Shown piece by piece: positions 26,863 to 34,408 of a stretch of DNA of 64,000 nt. The notes below the pieces were generated by a model. It was given only the letters and a program-made list of their open reading frames with translations. It was not told the DNA's origin and ran no database searches. Within the stretch, counting starts at the first letter, position 1; each line of letters begins with the position of its first letter. Location of the stretch: positions 62,001-126,000 of the forward strand of contig JBFOME010000021.1 of assembly GCA_040830705.1 (NCBI GenBank), given 5' to 3'. The DNA is from Ruegeria_C sp040830705. Its GTDB lineage: Bacteria; Pseudomonadota; Alphaproteobacteria; Rhodobacterales; Rhodobacteraceae. The translations under genes were made by a program, and so were the position numbers.

Positions 26863-27498
26863 ATGACACGTACCTACCTTCCCGGCATTCTTGCCATGGC
26901 CGCCATTGTGGTGGCATCGAACATTCTGGTTCAGTTCCTGATCCTTGACGGTCTGTTGACCTGGGGCGCATTCACCTACCCCTGCGCCTTTATCGTCACC
27001 GACATCATGAACCGCGTCTACGGCGTGCAAGCCGCGCGCAAGGTCGTGTTCGCCGGTTTTGTCACCGGCATCCTGTGTTCGCTGATCGGCAGCCAGATCA
27101 TGCTGGAATTCGGTCCCGCCGTGCCGCTGCGGGTTGCCGTCGCTTCTGGCACCGCATTCCTGATCGCGCAGCTGACCGATGTGGCGCTCTTTGACCGTCT
27201 TCGTGCGGGCCGCTGGTGGCGCGCACCGCTGGTCTCGACGCTGGTTGGCTCGGCGCTCGACACAGCGCTGTTCTTCACCATCGCCTTCTCGGCCTCGGTA
27301 ACCTTTTTTGGCGCCAATGCCGACGCCGCAATCTCCTGGGCGTGGGAGCCTGTGCCTTTCCTGCTCACCGGTCCCGAAGCGCCGCTCTGGGTGACGCTGG
27401 GCTTTGCCGACTGGCTGGTCAAGCTGGCGCTGGCGCTGTTGGCTTTGGTGCCGTTCCGCCTGATCGTTGCGCGTATGACGGCCGCACAACCCGCATAA
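26863..27498 (+). CDS. yhhQ: Queuosine precursor transporter (YhhQ/VUT family)
   Basis: 211 residues, about six membrane segments, from ATG 26863. Family motifs: WGAFTYPCAFIVTDIMNRVYG near the N terminus and LTDVALFDRLR followed by WWRAPLVSTLVGSALDTALFF. It imports preQ0/preQ1 or queuine for tRNA modification. The ribosome site is weak, and I see no convincing preQ1 riboswitch in the 106 bases upstream. The gene ends about 40 bases before a separate short transcription unit. Confidence 0.92.
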   Translation: MTRTYLPGILAMAAIVVASNILVQFLILDGLLTWGAFTYPCAFIVTDIMNRVYGVQAARKVVFAGFVTGILCSLIGSQIMLEFGPAVPLRVAVASGTAFLIAQLTDVALFDRLRAGRWWRAPLVSTLVGSALDTALFFTIAFSASVTFFGANADAAISWAWEPVPFLLTGPEAPLWVTLGFADWLVKLALALLALVPFRLIVARMTAAQPA

Positions 27499-27573
27499 AA
27501 AAACGCTTTGAGATTGGCACAACTTGTGTCACGCTCCTTGCTAACCGCAACAGTTAGAAAAGGAGGTGATCCA

Positions 27574-27630
27574 GTGTCGAGAAAGAGATTGGAGAGAGGT
27601 GTCGGAACAACCGGGGGGATCGCCTGCTAG
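27574..27630 (+). CDS. 18-codon reading frame behind an extreme Shine-Dalgarno
   Basis: GTG 27574 to TAG 27628 encodes (M)SRKRLERGVGTTGGIAC, 18 residues. AGGAGG lies 7 bases upstream and is part of a 16-base match to the anti-Shine-Dalgarno end of 16S rRNA, far stronger than any other start in this window. The peptide is basic in its first half and Gly/Thr-rich with a terminal Cys. It could be a leader peptide, a small functional peptide, or incidental. Not recognised. Confidence 0.4.
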   Translation: MSRKRLERGVGTTGGIAC

Positions 27631-27700
27631 GGCAGCCCTTGGCGGAGCGCGCGCTCCGGCTGGTCGATTGATCTAACCGACCCAACCTCCTGAACTTTCG

Positions 27701-27730
27701 AAGGGCCGTCCCGCTGGGGCGGCCCTTTTT
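27701..27730 (+). terminator. Rho-independent terminator
   Basis: AAGGGCCGTCCC, 3-base loop GCT, GGGGCGGCCCTT: twelve pairs including one G-T wobble, followed by a T run. It closes the short unit at 27541-27730 and isolates arfB transcription. Confidence 0.92.
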
Positions 27731-27760
27731 GTTTCCGCAGCGCGCGGTTAAGGTCCGCCC

Positions 27761-28180
27761 ATGCTCAGGATCGGCGACACCATCACCATTCAGGACTGGG
27801 AGCTTACGGAAAGCTTCATGCGTGCCTCGGGGCCGGGCGGGCAGAATGTTAACAAGGTGGCCACCGCCGTGGAACTACGGTTCGAGGCTGCACGCTCGCC
27901 CGCGCTGCCAGACCCGGTCAAGGCGCGATTGAAACGGCTGGCCGGGCGGAAATGGACAAAGGACGGGGCCATCGTTATCCAATGCGACGAGACCCGCTCG
28001 CAGGCACGCAATCGCGACATCGCACGCGAACGGCTGGTCGAACTGGTGACCCGCGCGCTGGTCAAGCCGAAACGCCGGGTCCCCACCAAACCGACCCGTG
28101 GCTCGGTGCGGCGCAGGCTGGATGCCAAAAAAGCACGCGGCGCGGTCAAGGCTCTGCGGGGCCGGATCAGCGACGATTAG
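27761..28180 (+). CDS. arfB: Ribosome rescue peptidyl-tRNA hydrolase ArfB
   Basis: 139 residues. The catalytic GGQ is at 26-28 in RASGPGGQNVNK, the release-factor domain fills the first 100 residues, and the tail is long and basic (KPKRRVPTKPTRGSVRRRL, then KKARGAVKALRGR), which inserts into the empty mRNA channel of stalled ribosomes. It releases nascent chains from non-stop ribosomes. It sits 31 bases after a strong terminator, so must have its own promoter or rely on readthrough. Confidence 0.95.
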   Translation: MLRIGDTITIQDWELTESFMRASGPGGQNVNKVATAVELRFEAARSPALPDPVKARLKRLAGRKWTKDGAIVIQCDETRSQARNRDIARERLVELVTRALVKPKRRVPTKPTRGSVRRRLDAKKARGAVKALRGRISDD

Positions 28181-28243
28181 GCTGGCATCCGCTTCCTGCA
28201 CTGCTAGGGTTCTGGCAACGCATATAGGGGAGGGACTGTGGGT

Positions 28244-28984
28244 ATGAGACTGGAGGGTAAATCCGCCATTGTCACCGGCGGCGCGTCAGGGTTCGGCGCA
28301 GGCATCGCGCGCAAATTCGCTAGCGAAGGCGCACATGTGATGATCGCCGATCTGAACGGCGCGGCGGCACAGAGCCTTGCAGATGAGATCGGCGGCACGG
28401 TCTGCGAAACCGACATCTCTGAGGCGGTATCGGTCGCGAAGATGGTGCATATGGCTGAAACCGCCTTTGGCCAGATCGACATCTTGGTCAACAACGCAGG
28501 CGTGACCCATATGCCTGCTCCGCTGGAAAAGGTGAGCGAAGAAGATTTCGACCGCGTCGTCGCGGTGAACGTGAAATCCGTCTATCTGACGGCCCGGGCG
28601 CTGGTGCCGCAAATGAAGGCGCAAGGGACCGGTGTGATCCTGAACGTCGCCTCTACCGCCGGGCTGTCGCCGCGCCCGAAGCTCAACTGGTACAATGCGT
28701 CAAAGGGCTGGATGATTACCGCAACCAAGACCATGGCGGTGGAACTCGCCCCTGACGGCGTTCGCGTGAATGCGCTCTGCCCGGTTGCTGGGGAAACGCC
28801 GCTACTGAAGTCGTTCATGGGAGAGGACACACCGGAGATGCGGGCAAAGTTCCTGTCCACCATTCCCATCGGTCGTTTCTCGACCCCTCAGGATATGGGC
28901 AATGCCGCTTGCTTCTTATGCTCGGACGAGGCATCGATGATCACCGGCGCGGCACTTGAGGTGGACGGCGGGCGGTGCATCTGA
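28244..28984 (+). CDS. Short-chain dehydrogenase/reductase
   Basis: 246 residues from ATG 28244; a GTG at 28238 is closer to GGGAGGG and may be the real start, adding two residues. Glycine motif TGGASGFG (11-18), NNAG (83-86) and the catalytic Ser137, Tyr150 and Lys154 (NWYNASKGW) are intact, so it should be an active NAD(P)-dependent oxidoreductase. An Asp at about 36 (MIADLNG) favours NAD. It is followed after 2 bases by a P1 peptidase gene. Substrate unknown. Confidence 0.9.
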   Translation: MRLEGKSAIVTGGASGFGAGIARKFASEGAHVMIADLNGAAAQSLADEIGGTVCETDISEAVSVAKMVHMAETAFGQIDILVNNAGVTHMPAPLEKVSEEDFDRVVAVNVKSVYLTARALVPQMKAQGTGVILNVASTAGLSPRPKLNWYNASKGWMITATKTMAVELAPDGVRVNALCPVAGETPLLKSFMGEDTPEMRAKFLSTIPIGRFSTPQDMGNAACFLCSDEASMITGAALEVDGGRCI

Positions 28985-28986
28985 CC

Positions 28987-30024
28987 ATGCAAGCCGGGCC
29001 CCTCAATCTGATCACCGACATAGCGGGTCTGCACGTGGGCAACGCGCAGGATGATGCGCTAAAATCCGGTGTGACCGTGCTGACTTCGGACACGCCCTTT
29101 ACGGCATCCGTCCACGTAATGGGCGGCGCGCCAGGCACGCGTGAAACCGATTTGCTGGCGGCAGACAAAACCGTCAGCCAGGTCGATGCACTGGTTCTGT
29201 CGGGCGGCTCGGCCTTTGGGCTGGATGCCTGCTCGGGTGTGACCGAGGCACTGCGGGACAGCGGGCGCGGATTTCGGGTTGGAGAGGCCGTGGTCCCAAT
29301 CGTACCCGGCGCGATCCTGTTCGATCTGCTCAACGGTGGCGAAAAGGGGTGGCAAAGAAACCCCTATGCCGCGCTGGGACGTACCGCATTCGAATCCGCT
29401 GGTTCGGAATTCGACCTCGGCAGCGCCGGAGCCGGAACCGGTGCACTGAGCGCCAATCTCAAGAGCGGACTTGGATCTGCCTCGTTGGTGCTGCCCTCGG
29501 GCGCGACGGTGGCGGCACTTGTCGCCGCCAACCCGCTGGGCAGTGTCACAACACCCGGAGACCGCCATTTCTGGGCCGCGCCATTCGAATTGAACGATGA
29601 GTTCGCCGGGCTTGGCCCGGACGAGCGCGCGGGGCTGGGTCTGGATCTGAGCAGCCGCAAATCCGAGCTGACCCCACCAAAAGGTGCCGAGCGCGCCAAT
29701 ACAACGATCGCCATTGTCGCAACGGATGCGGCCCTCAGCAAGGCGCAGTGCCAGCGACTGGCGATCGCAGCCCATGACGGGATTGCACGCGCAGTGGTAC
29801 CCGCGCATAGTCCCGGCGACGGGGACCTCGTTTTTAGCGTCAGCACAGGCGCGCGCGTGTTACAGAACTCCGATACGGAGCTGGGTTTGATCGGGCATTT
29901 CGCCGCACTCTGCCTGAGCCGCGCCATCGCGCGCGCGACCTATCTGGCGCGTCGGGCGGACGGGGACTTGCTGCCTTGCTGGGTTGACATTCGTCAAGGC
30001 AATGAGGGGCGCGGGCAGCGATAA
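28987..30024 (+). CDS. P1 family peptidase (DmpA/NylC-type self-cleaving hydrolase)
   Basis: 345 residues from ATG 28987. The family core is clear: DALVLSGGSAFGLDACSGV, ATVAALVAANPLGSV and, at 233-247, GAERANTTIAIVATD. Autoproteolysis between Asn238 and Thr239 would expose Thr239 as the nucleophile. Members cleave D- or beta-aminopeptides or amide oligomers. No signal peptide, so cytoplasmic. It is adjacent to and probably co-transcribed with the SDR. Confidence 0.88.
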   Translation: MQAGPLNLITDIAGLHVGNAQDDALKSGVTVLTSDTPFTASVHVMGGAPGTRETDLLAADKTVSQVDALVLSGGSAFGLDACSGVTEALRDSGRGFRVGEAVVPIVPGAILFDLLNGGEKGWQRNPYAALGRTAFESAGSEFDLGSAGAGTGALSANLKSGLGSASLVLPSGATVAALVAANPLGSVTTPGDRHFWAAPFELNDEFAGLGPDERAGLGLDLSSRKSELTPPKGAERANTTIAIVATDAALSKAQCQRLAIAAHDGIARAVVPAHSPGDGDLVFSVSTGARVLQNSDTELGLIGHFAALCLSRAIARATYLARRADGDLLPCWVDIRQGNEGRGQR

Positions 30025-30116
30025 ACACGGCGCATAAGTGGTGCTGCGTTCTGTCCGATTGACTTTGGTGTCGCGCCCGCTCAATTGATCCATAGCTACG
30101 CAAATGGAGTAAAACT

Positions 30117-30533
30117 ATGAGCTACTCGATTCACGCTGCCATCGCCGCCCTGATGCTTGCCACATCGGCCTTGGCAGAGGGTGACACAGAAGCAGGCAAG
30201 AAGGCTTTCAACAAATGCAAAGCCTGCCACACGGTTGTTTCGGCATCCGATGAGGTCATCGTGAAGGGCGGAAAGACCGGGCCCAACCTCTATGGCGTCG
30301 ATGGCCGCGCGGCCGGCGCTGTTGAAGGCTACAATTATGGTCCCGGCCTGGTTGCGGCTGGTGAAAACGGGCTGGTCTGGGACGAGACAACCTTTGTCGA
30401 ATATACCACCGACCCCAAGAAATTCCTGCAGACCTATCTGGACGACCCGAAAGCCAAATCCAAGATGGCCTTCAAGCTCAAGAAGGGCGGCGAGGACATC
30501 TATGCGTTTCTGGTCAGCGTGAACGCGCAGTAA
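30117..30533 (+). CDS. Soluble cytochrome c2 / c550-type electron carrier
   Basis: 138 residues with a signal peptide (about 1-20, ending ALA), heme attachment CKACH at 34-38 and axial Met117 in KSKMAF. Length and the insert region resemble the periplasmic c2/c550 of Rhodobacter and Paracoccus, which shuttles electrons from the bc1 complex to oxidases or reaction centres. Monocistronic: 90 bases of intergenic DNA precede it and a terminator hairpin follows. Confidence 0.92.
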   Translation: MSYSIHAAIAALMLATSALAEGDTEAGKKAFNKCKACHTVVSASDEVIVKGGKTGPNLYGVDGRAAGAVEGYNYGPGLVAAGENGLVWDETTFVEYTTDPKKFLQTYLDDPKAKSKMAFKLKKGGEDIYAFLVSVNAQ

Positions 30534-30558
30534 ACAGACGCACTTCTTGGTGAACTAG

Positions 30559-30589
30559 AAAAGGGCCGCGGGACGCACCTGCGGCTTTT
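30559..30589 (+). terminator. Terminator hairpin after cytochrome c2
   Basis: AAAAG then GCCGC, loop, GCGGC then TTTT, with a bulged G on the left arm; the A and T runs pair. It lies 26 bases past the cytochrome stop. Confidence 0.7.
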
Positions 30590-30713
30590 CGCACGATTGA
30601 ACGGTGCGGGCTTTGCGGGCAGTTTGACTGCTATGTGGTCGCGTCCGGCTGGAAAGCCCCTCTCGATCCGCTTAAGTCAGGACTCGCACGCACGGGTCAG
30701 TGGGAGACATCAT

Positions 30714-31256
30714 ATGGGAGCGATGATTCCTGCTTGGGTCGACGGAACGCTCGTTCCGTTCGACAAGCTAAAAGCACATCAGCTTGGGCTGAAACACAAG
30801 GCGGTTTCAGTCTTTGTCATTCGCGGCATGAACATCCTGATCCAGCAGCGCGCTTTGGGAAAATACCACACCCCCGGTCTATGGGCGAATACCTGCTGCA
30901 CCCACCCAGACTGGGATGAGGCCTCGTCGGTCTGCGCCGTGCGCCGCCTGCGCGAGGAATTGGGCATCACCGGGCTTTATCCCGAATTCCGCCATCAGCT
31001 TGAATACCGCGCCGATGTGGGATCAGGTCTGATCGAACATGAGGTGGTCGATGTGTTCCTGGCCCATGCCCGCAAGACGGTGGAGGTGGAACCCAACCCG
31101 GACGAGGTCATGGATACGCGCTGGATCAATTATCACGACTTGCAAGCCGAGGTCGCCCGGCACCCGGATCGGTTCACACCCTGGCTCAAAATCTACCTAG
31201 AGAACCACTCCAACACTATCTTCGGGCCGGACCTGATCATCTCGTCTACCGGCTAG
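30714..31256 (+). CDS. idi: Isopentenyl-diphosphate delta-isomerase, type I
   Basis: 180 residues from ATG 30714 (GGGAG 7 bases upstream). Nudix-fold isomerase: active-site Cys lies in ANTCCTHPDWDE and the second catalytic acid in GSGLIEHEVVDVF; LRRLREELGI-type Nudix helix is present (VRRLREELGI). It interconverts IPP and DMAPP for isoprenoids (quinones, carotenoids or bacteriochlorophyll). In alphaproteobacteria this gene often accompanies photosynthesis or carotenoid genes; none is visible here. Confidence 0.93.
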   Translation: MGAMIPAWVDGTLVPFDKLKAHQLGLKHKAVSVFVIRGMNILIQQRALGKYHTPGLWANTCCTHPDWDEASSVCAVRRLREELGITGLYPEFRHQLEYRADVGSGLIEHEVVDVFLAHARKTVEVEPNPDEVMDTRWINYHDLQAEVARHPDRFTPWLKIYLENHSNTIFGPDLIISSTG

Positions 31257-31430
31257 ATGCGGCAGGTGGTTTGACCCTAAGGCATCAATCTATCTCATCC
31301 GTCATCATCTGAAACCCGGATGATTAAGCTCGTTATGTTGTGATGCCTCTCGGTGCGATTGCCGCAGCTGCTCCTGCGTAGACCAACCGACCGACTCGCC
31401 CCGACCACCAGTTTTCGCTATGCTCAACAC

Positions 31431-32315
31431 ATGTCGACGATCGACGCGCAGAAGCTTTTCGACCGACTGTCCGCGGAGTTGCTGCGGTTTCCAGAGCGCT
31501 TCGCGGACCTTCTCGCTCGACCAAGTCACTTTTTCGCCGAAATCGCTGCGGTAAGTGAGGAACACCGCCGAGACCTATTGAAGACTGCCTTCGTCTTCGC
31601 GCTGATTGCAGTTGTCATTGGCACAGGTGTCGGTGGCTTCCTTCAGCTCGAAGGTACACCCCAGATACTGGGCGTTGGACCCATCGTCGCTGTTTTGTTT
31701 CTGTGGTTTCTCGTGGGTCTCGGTTTACACCCCGCGCTTCGCCTCTTCGGAGCGAACGGGACCTGGACCAAAACCGTCGCTGTCTTCCTCTTTACTGTCT
31801 CGGCCCTGCACATCCTCTGGGTGCCAGTTCTCGGCATCCTATCTCTTCTCTTGTCCGAAACCCGCGTAGTACTTACCTACGAATATGCGATCTCTTTCGG
31901 CGCTTCGCGCGGCTCTTCGATCGAAGGTCTAGGATCCATTGCGCGGCATACCGAGAGCTTCATCCTTGAACGCGAGCCCGACAAGGCTGGCACCGTCTTG
32001 CCACCTGCCTCATCCGACGTCACACCCTATCAGGCCACTCTTACTCCCCGGATCCCGGCCGACGCCTCACCCTATCCACCACCGACCGAGGCCCGCGGCC
32101 CGGTCCTCAGCGCGGAAAATTGGCACATCCTAACGGCCGTGCTGATTGCCTATATAACCAGCCATTTCTACTACCTCTCACGCGGCTTCGCTCTGGTCCA
32201 TGGTAGGGCCTGGGGTTACTGGTTTTTGCTTGCCTGGGTGGTGCCAATCGCCATTTTAATGACAATCGTTATCTTAATTGCACTCCTGACCGCCGCAATC
32301 AGCGCAGCACCCTGA
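31431..32315 (+). CDS. Hypothetical multi-pass membrane protein (possibly Yip1-like)
   Basis: 294 residues from ATG 31431; no clear ribosome site. Hydrophobic segments at about 48-68, 78-100, 113-135, 231-249 and 266-290, with a soluble Pro/Ser-rich stretch at 185-225. The ELLRFPERFADLLARPSHFFAEI start and the membrane layout recall Yip1-domain proteins, but the match is weak. Its codon use (more CTC, CTT and ATT) differs somewhat from neighbours. It lies between idi and panC without operon partners; function unknown. Confidence 0.65.
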   Translation: MSTIDAQKLFDRLSAELLRFPERFADLLARPSHFFAEIAAVSEEHRRDLLKTAFVFALIAVVIGTGVGGFLQLEGTPQILGVGPIVAVLFLWFLVGLGLHPALRLFGANGTWTKTVAVFLFTVSALHILWVPVLGILSLLLSETRVVLTYEYAISFGASRGSSIEGLGSIARHTESFILEREPDKAGTVLPPASSDVTPYQATLTPRIPADASPYPPPTEARGPVLSAENWHILTAVLIAYITSHFYYLSRGFALVHGRAWGYWFLLAWVVPIAILMTIVILIALLTAAISAAP

Positions 32316-32564
32316 ATGCCGACGACCGACGGGCCGCGTGAGCGTGTGCTTCCTGCAGAAAAGGTCTGGGGTGTAGCCCGCCAAAGTCAAACTATGTGGC
32401 CATGAGCATCGCGGAGATGGCCAGGGGACCAATCAAAACCTCACGCTAAGGTCGAGCATTTGCGCTGATCTCCGACCAGCAGTGGCAATTTTGCCATCTG
32501 CCCGGACCCACAAACTGGTACAATCCGGCACCCAATTTACCGATTGAACGCGCGACCCCCAGCA
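32316..32564. other. Intergenic stretch without recognisable gene
   Basis: 249 bases between the membrane protein and panC. Both strands are interrupted by stops and nothing conserved is recognised. Together with the preceding gene it has a less GC-biased feel than the neighbours; a decayed mobile element is conceivable but no terminal repeat or transposase motif can be shown. Confidence 0.4.
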
Positions 32565-33413
32565 TCAGCGCGCTGGGACCGCTACGTTATCGATCAGTCG
32601 AACGCCCTCGATGCAGCCGGCCGCAAATAGACGGGCATCGGCGGTTGCCGCCTCAAGCGGTGCCAGCGCCGCCACATCGCGCAGTTCCAGATACTCGACC
32701 GGGTCAAATCCTGCTTGTTCCAGCCGCCCAATCGCATCGGCTTGCAAAGGAGCAAACTCTGCCCCATTGGAAAGGGCCTGCGCCACCTCACGCATGACCG
32801 CGTGCAAGGTCGCGGCCTGGCGTAGCCCTGCCTCGCTCAACCGCCGGTTTCTGGAGGACATGGCAAGACCCGAGGCCTCGCGCACGGTGTCGCAGCCAAC
32901 CACCTCGATGGGGATGTTCAGATCTCCTGCCATGCGTCGAACCACAAGAAGCTGCTGATAATCTTTCTCGCCGAAATAGGCACGGTCGGCCTGGGTTTTG
33001 AGGAACAGCTTGGCCACCACGGTGGCCACACCGTCAAAATGCCCGGGCCGGTTGGGGCCTTCCATTACATCGGTCAACCCGCCCACCGAAATCGTCGTGG
33101 CAAAACCCTCGGGATAGACCTCCTCGGGCACAGGGGCATAGATCAGATCGACGCCCAACGGTGTCAGTTTGGCGGCGTCTTCTTCCTCGACCCTTGGATA
33201 GGTGGACAGGTCACCGGGATTGTTGAACTGCATTGGGTTCACGAAGATCGTGACGACAACCCGGTCACATTGCGCTTTCGCCGCCTCGACCAGCGACAGG
33301 TGCCCGTCATGCAGGGCACCCATGGTCGGAACCACGCCAACGCTTTGGCCCTGCTTCCGCCAACGCGCCGTCTCGTCGCGCAGATCACTCAGGCGGCGCA
33401 GAATACGGGTCAT
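32565..33413 (-). CDS. panC: Pantothenate synthetase
   Basis: 282 residues. Family motifs VPTMGALHDGHLSLVEAA (ATP-binding HIGH-like), VNPMQFNNPGDLSTYPR, HFDGVATVVAKLF, DRAYFGEKDYQQL and MSSRNRRLS are all intact. It joins pantoate and beta-alanine using ATP in coenzyme A biosynthesis. The ATG overlaps the panB stop (ATGA), so the two are one operon. Confidence 0.97.
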   Translation of the reverse strand: MTRILRRLSDLRDETARWRKQGQSVGVVPTMGALHDGHLSLVEAAKAQCDRVVVTIFVNPMQFNNPGDLSTYPRVEEEDAAKLTPLGVDLIYAPVPEEVYPEGFATTISVGGLTDVMEGPNRPGHFDGVATVVAKLFLKTQADRAYFGEKDYQQLLVVRRMAGDLNIPIEVVGCDTVREASGLAMSSRNRRLSEAGLRQAATLHAVMREVAQALSNGAEFAPLQADAIGRLEQAGFDPVEYLELRDVAALAPLEAATADARLFAAGCIEGVRLIDNVAVPAR

Positions 33414-34249
33414 GTCTTTGCGCCCTTTTGCGGCGCCTGATCGCCAAACACATGCTCGTCAGCGGGAAAGCGGCGGGCGCGCACCTCGGCGGCATATTCG
33501 GCGATTGCGGCCTCGGCCAGCGGCCCCAAATCCGCATATCGTTTGACGAATTTCGGCTTGAAGGCTGTGAAGAGCCCCAGCATGTCATCGACCACCAGGA
33601 TCTGCCCATCGCATCCCGCCGAGGCCCCGATTCCAATGGTCGGGATCGCAACCTCTGACGTGATCCGGTCCGCCAGCGTCTGCGGCACTTTCTCTAGGAC
33701 CACGGCAAAGGCGCCGGCATCGGCGACCGCGCGCGCATCATCCAGCACCGCGTCAGCCTGCTCGGCCCGACCCTGCACCTTGTAGCCACCTAGCGTGTTT
33801 ACCGATTGCGGCGTCAGACCGATATGCGCCATCACCGGGATGCCGCGGCGCACCAGAAAGCGGATGGTCTCGGCCATATCAACGCCGCCTTCCAGTTTCA
33901 CCGCGCCCGCGCCCGCCTCGGACATCAACCGCGCGGCATTGCGAAAGGCCCGCGCCGGGTCTTCTTCGTAAGAGCCGAACGGCATGTCGACCACCATCAT
34001 CGATCGGGTCAGCCCGCGCGCGACAGCTTGCCCGTGAAGGATCATCATTTCCATGGTGACCACCAGCGTCGACGGCAGCCCATGCATCACCATACCCACG
34101 CTGTCGCCCACCAGCACAAAGTCGCAATGCCCGTCCATCAACCGCGCCATTGGCGTGGTATAGGCGGTCAGGCTGACCAGTGGGTCGCCGCCTTTCTGCT
34201 GGCGGATGTCATCGGCATTGGGGGCGGTCTTGCGGGCGGTTGCGCTCAT
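33410..34249 (-). CDS. panB: 3-methyl-2-oxobutanoate hydroxymethyltransferase
   Basis: 279 residues from ATG 34249 (MSATARKTAPN); a longer frame to 34291 exists but adds an atypical leader. Motifs: LVSLTAYTTPMARLMD, DFVLVGDSVGMVMHG, DMPFGSYEEDP, GAGAVKLEGG, VMAHIGLTPQS and the C-terminal IGIGASAGCDGQILVV. It makes ketopantoate from 2-ketoisovalerate and methylenetetrahydrofolate, the first step of pantothenate synthesis. It leads panBC. Confidence 0.97.
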   Translation of the reverse strand: MSATARKTAPNADDIRQQKGGDPLVSLTAYTTPMARLMDGHCDFVLVGDSVGMVMHGLPSTLVVTMEMMILHGQAVARGLTRSMMVVDMPFGSYEEDPARAFRNAARLMSEAGAGAVKLEGGVDMAETIRFLVRRGIPVMAHIGLTPQSVNTLGGYKVQGRAEQADAVLDDARAVADAGAFAVVLEKVPQTLADRITSEVAIPTIGIGASAGCDGQILVVDDMLGLFTAFKPKFVKRYADLGPLAEAAIAEYAAEVRARRFPADEHVFGDQAPQKGAKT

Positions 34250-34408
34250 GGGCTTGCTTTCGACGGACTGCGGTTGGCGCGCAGATAACAAGGGACGCGC
34301 GCCAGATGAAGACCGGTTGCGCCAACATATACTTGATTGACCCCAGGTTTACGAGGAAAGTTGGACCAAAGGTCAGACAAAGACCGTCGAACATTCGGGG
34401 AGAACACA

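Larger units (their letters stand above)
27541..27730 (+). ncRNA. Candidate small transcript with 16S-tail complement, hairpins and terminator
   Basis: In order: hairpin CTAAC-N7-GTTAG (27541-27557); AAAGGAGGTGATCCAG (27559-27574), 16 bases complementary to the 3' end of alphaproteobacterial 16S rRNA; an 18-codon reading frame from GTG 27574; a 16-base GC palindrome (27643-27658); a 5-bp hairpin GGTCG/CGACC (27662-27682); single-stranded ACCTCCT (27685-27691), which could pair with AGGAGGT at 27561-27567; then a strong terminator. It reads as an independent short RNA between yhhQ and arfB. The promoter is uncertain (TTGGCA near 27515 is one weak option). I do not recognise a named RNA family. 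Confidence 0.5.

Noticed and set aside
27559..27574. Remnant of a 16S rRNA gene
   Set aside because: Only the last bases of 16S match; the DNA further upstream on that strand does not resemble the rest of the 16S end, so it is a ribosome-binding element, not an rRNA fragment.
32316..32564. Insertion-sequence remnant
   Set aside because: No transposase motif, terminal repeats or target duplication could be identified.
34276..34303. GGCGCGC / GCGCGCC hairpin upstream of panB
   Set aside because: A 7-bp GC-rich stem with a 13-base loop occurs easily by chance in such DNA; no other support for regulation.
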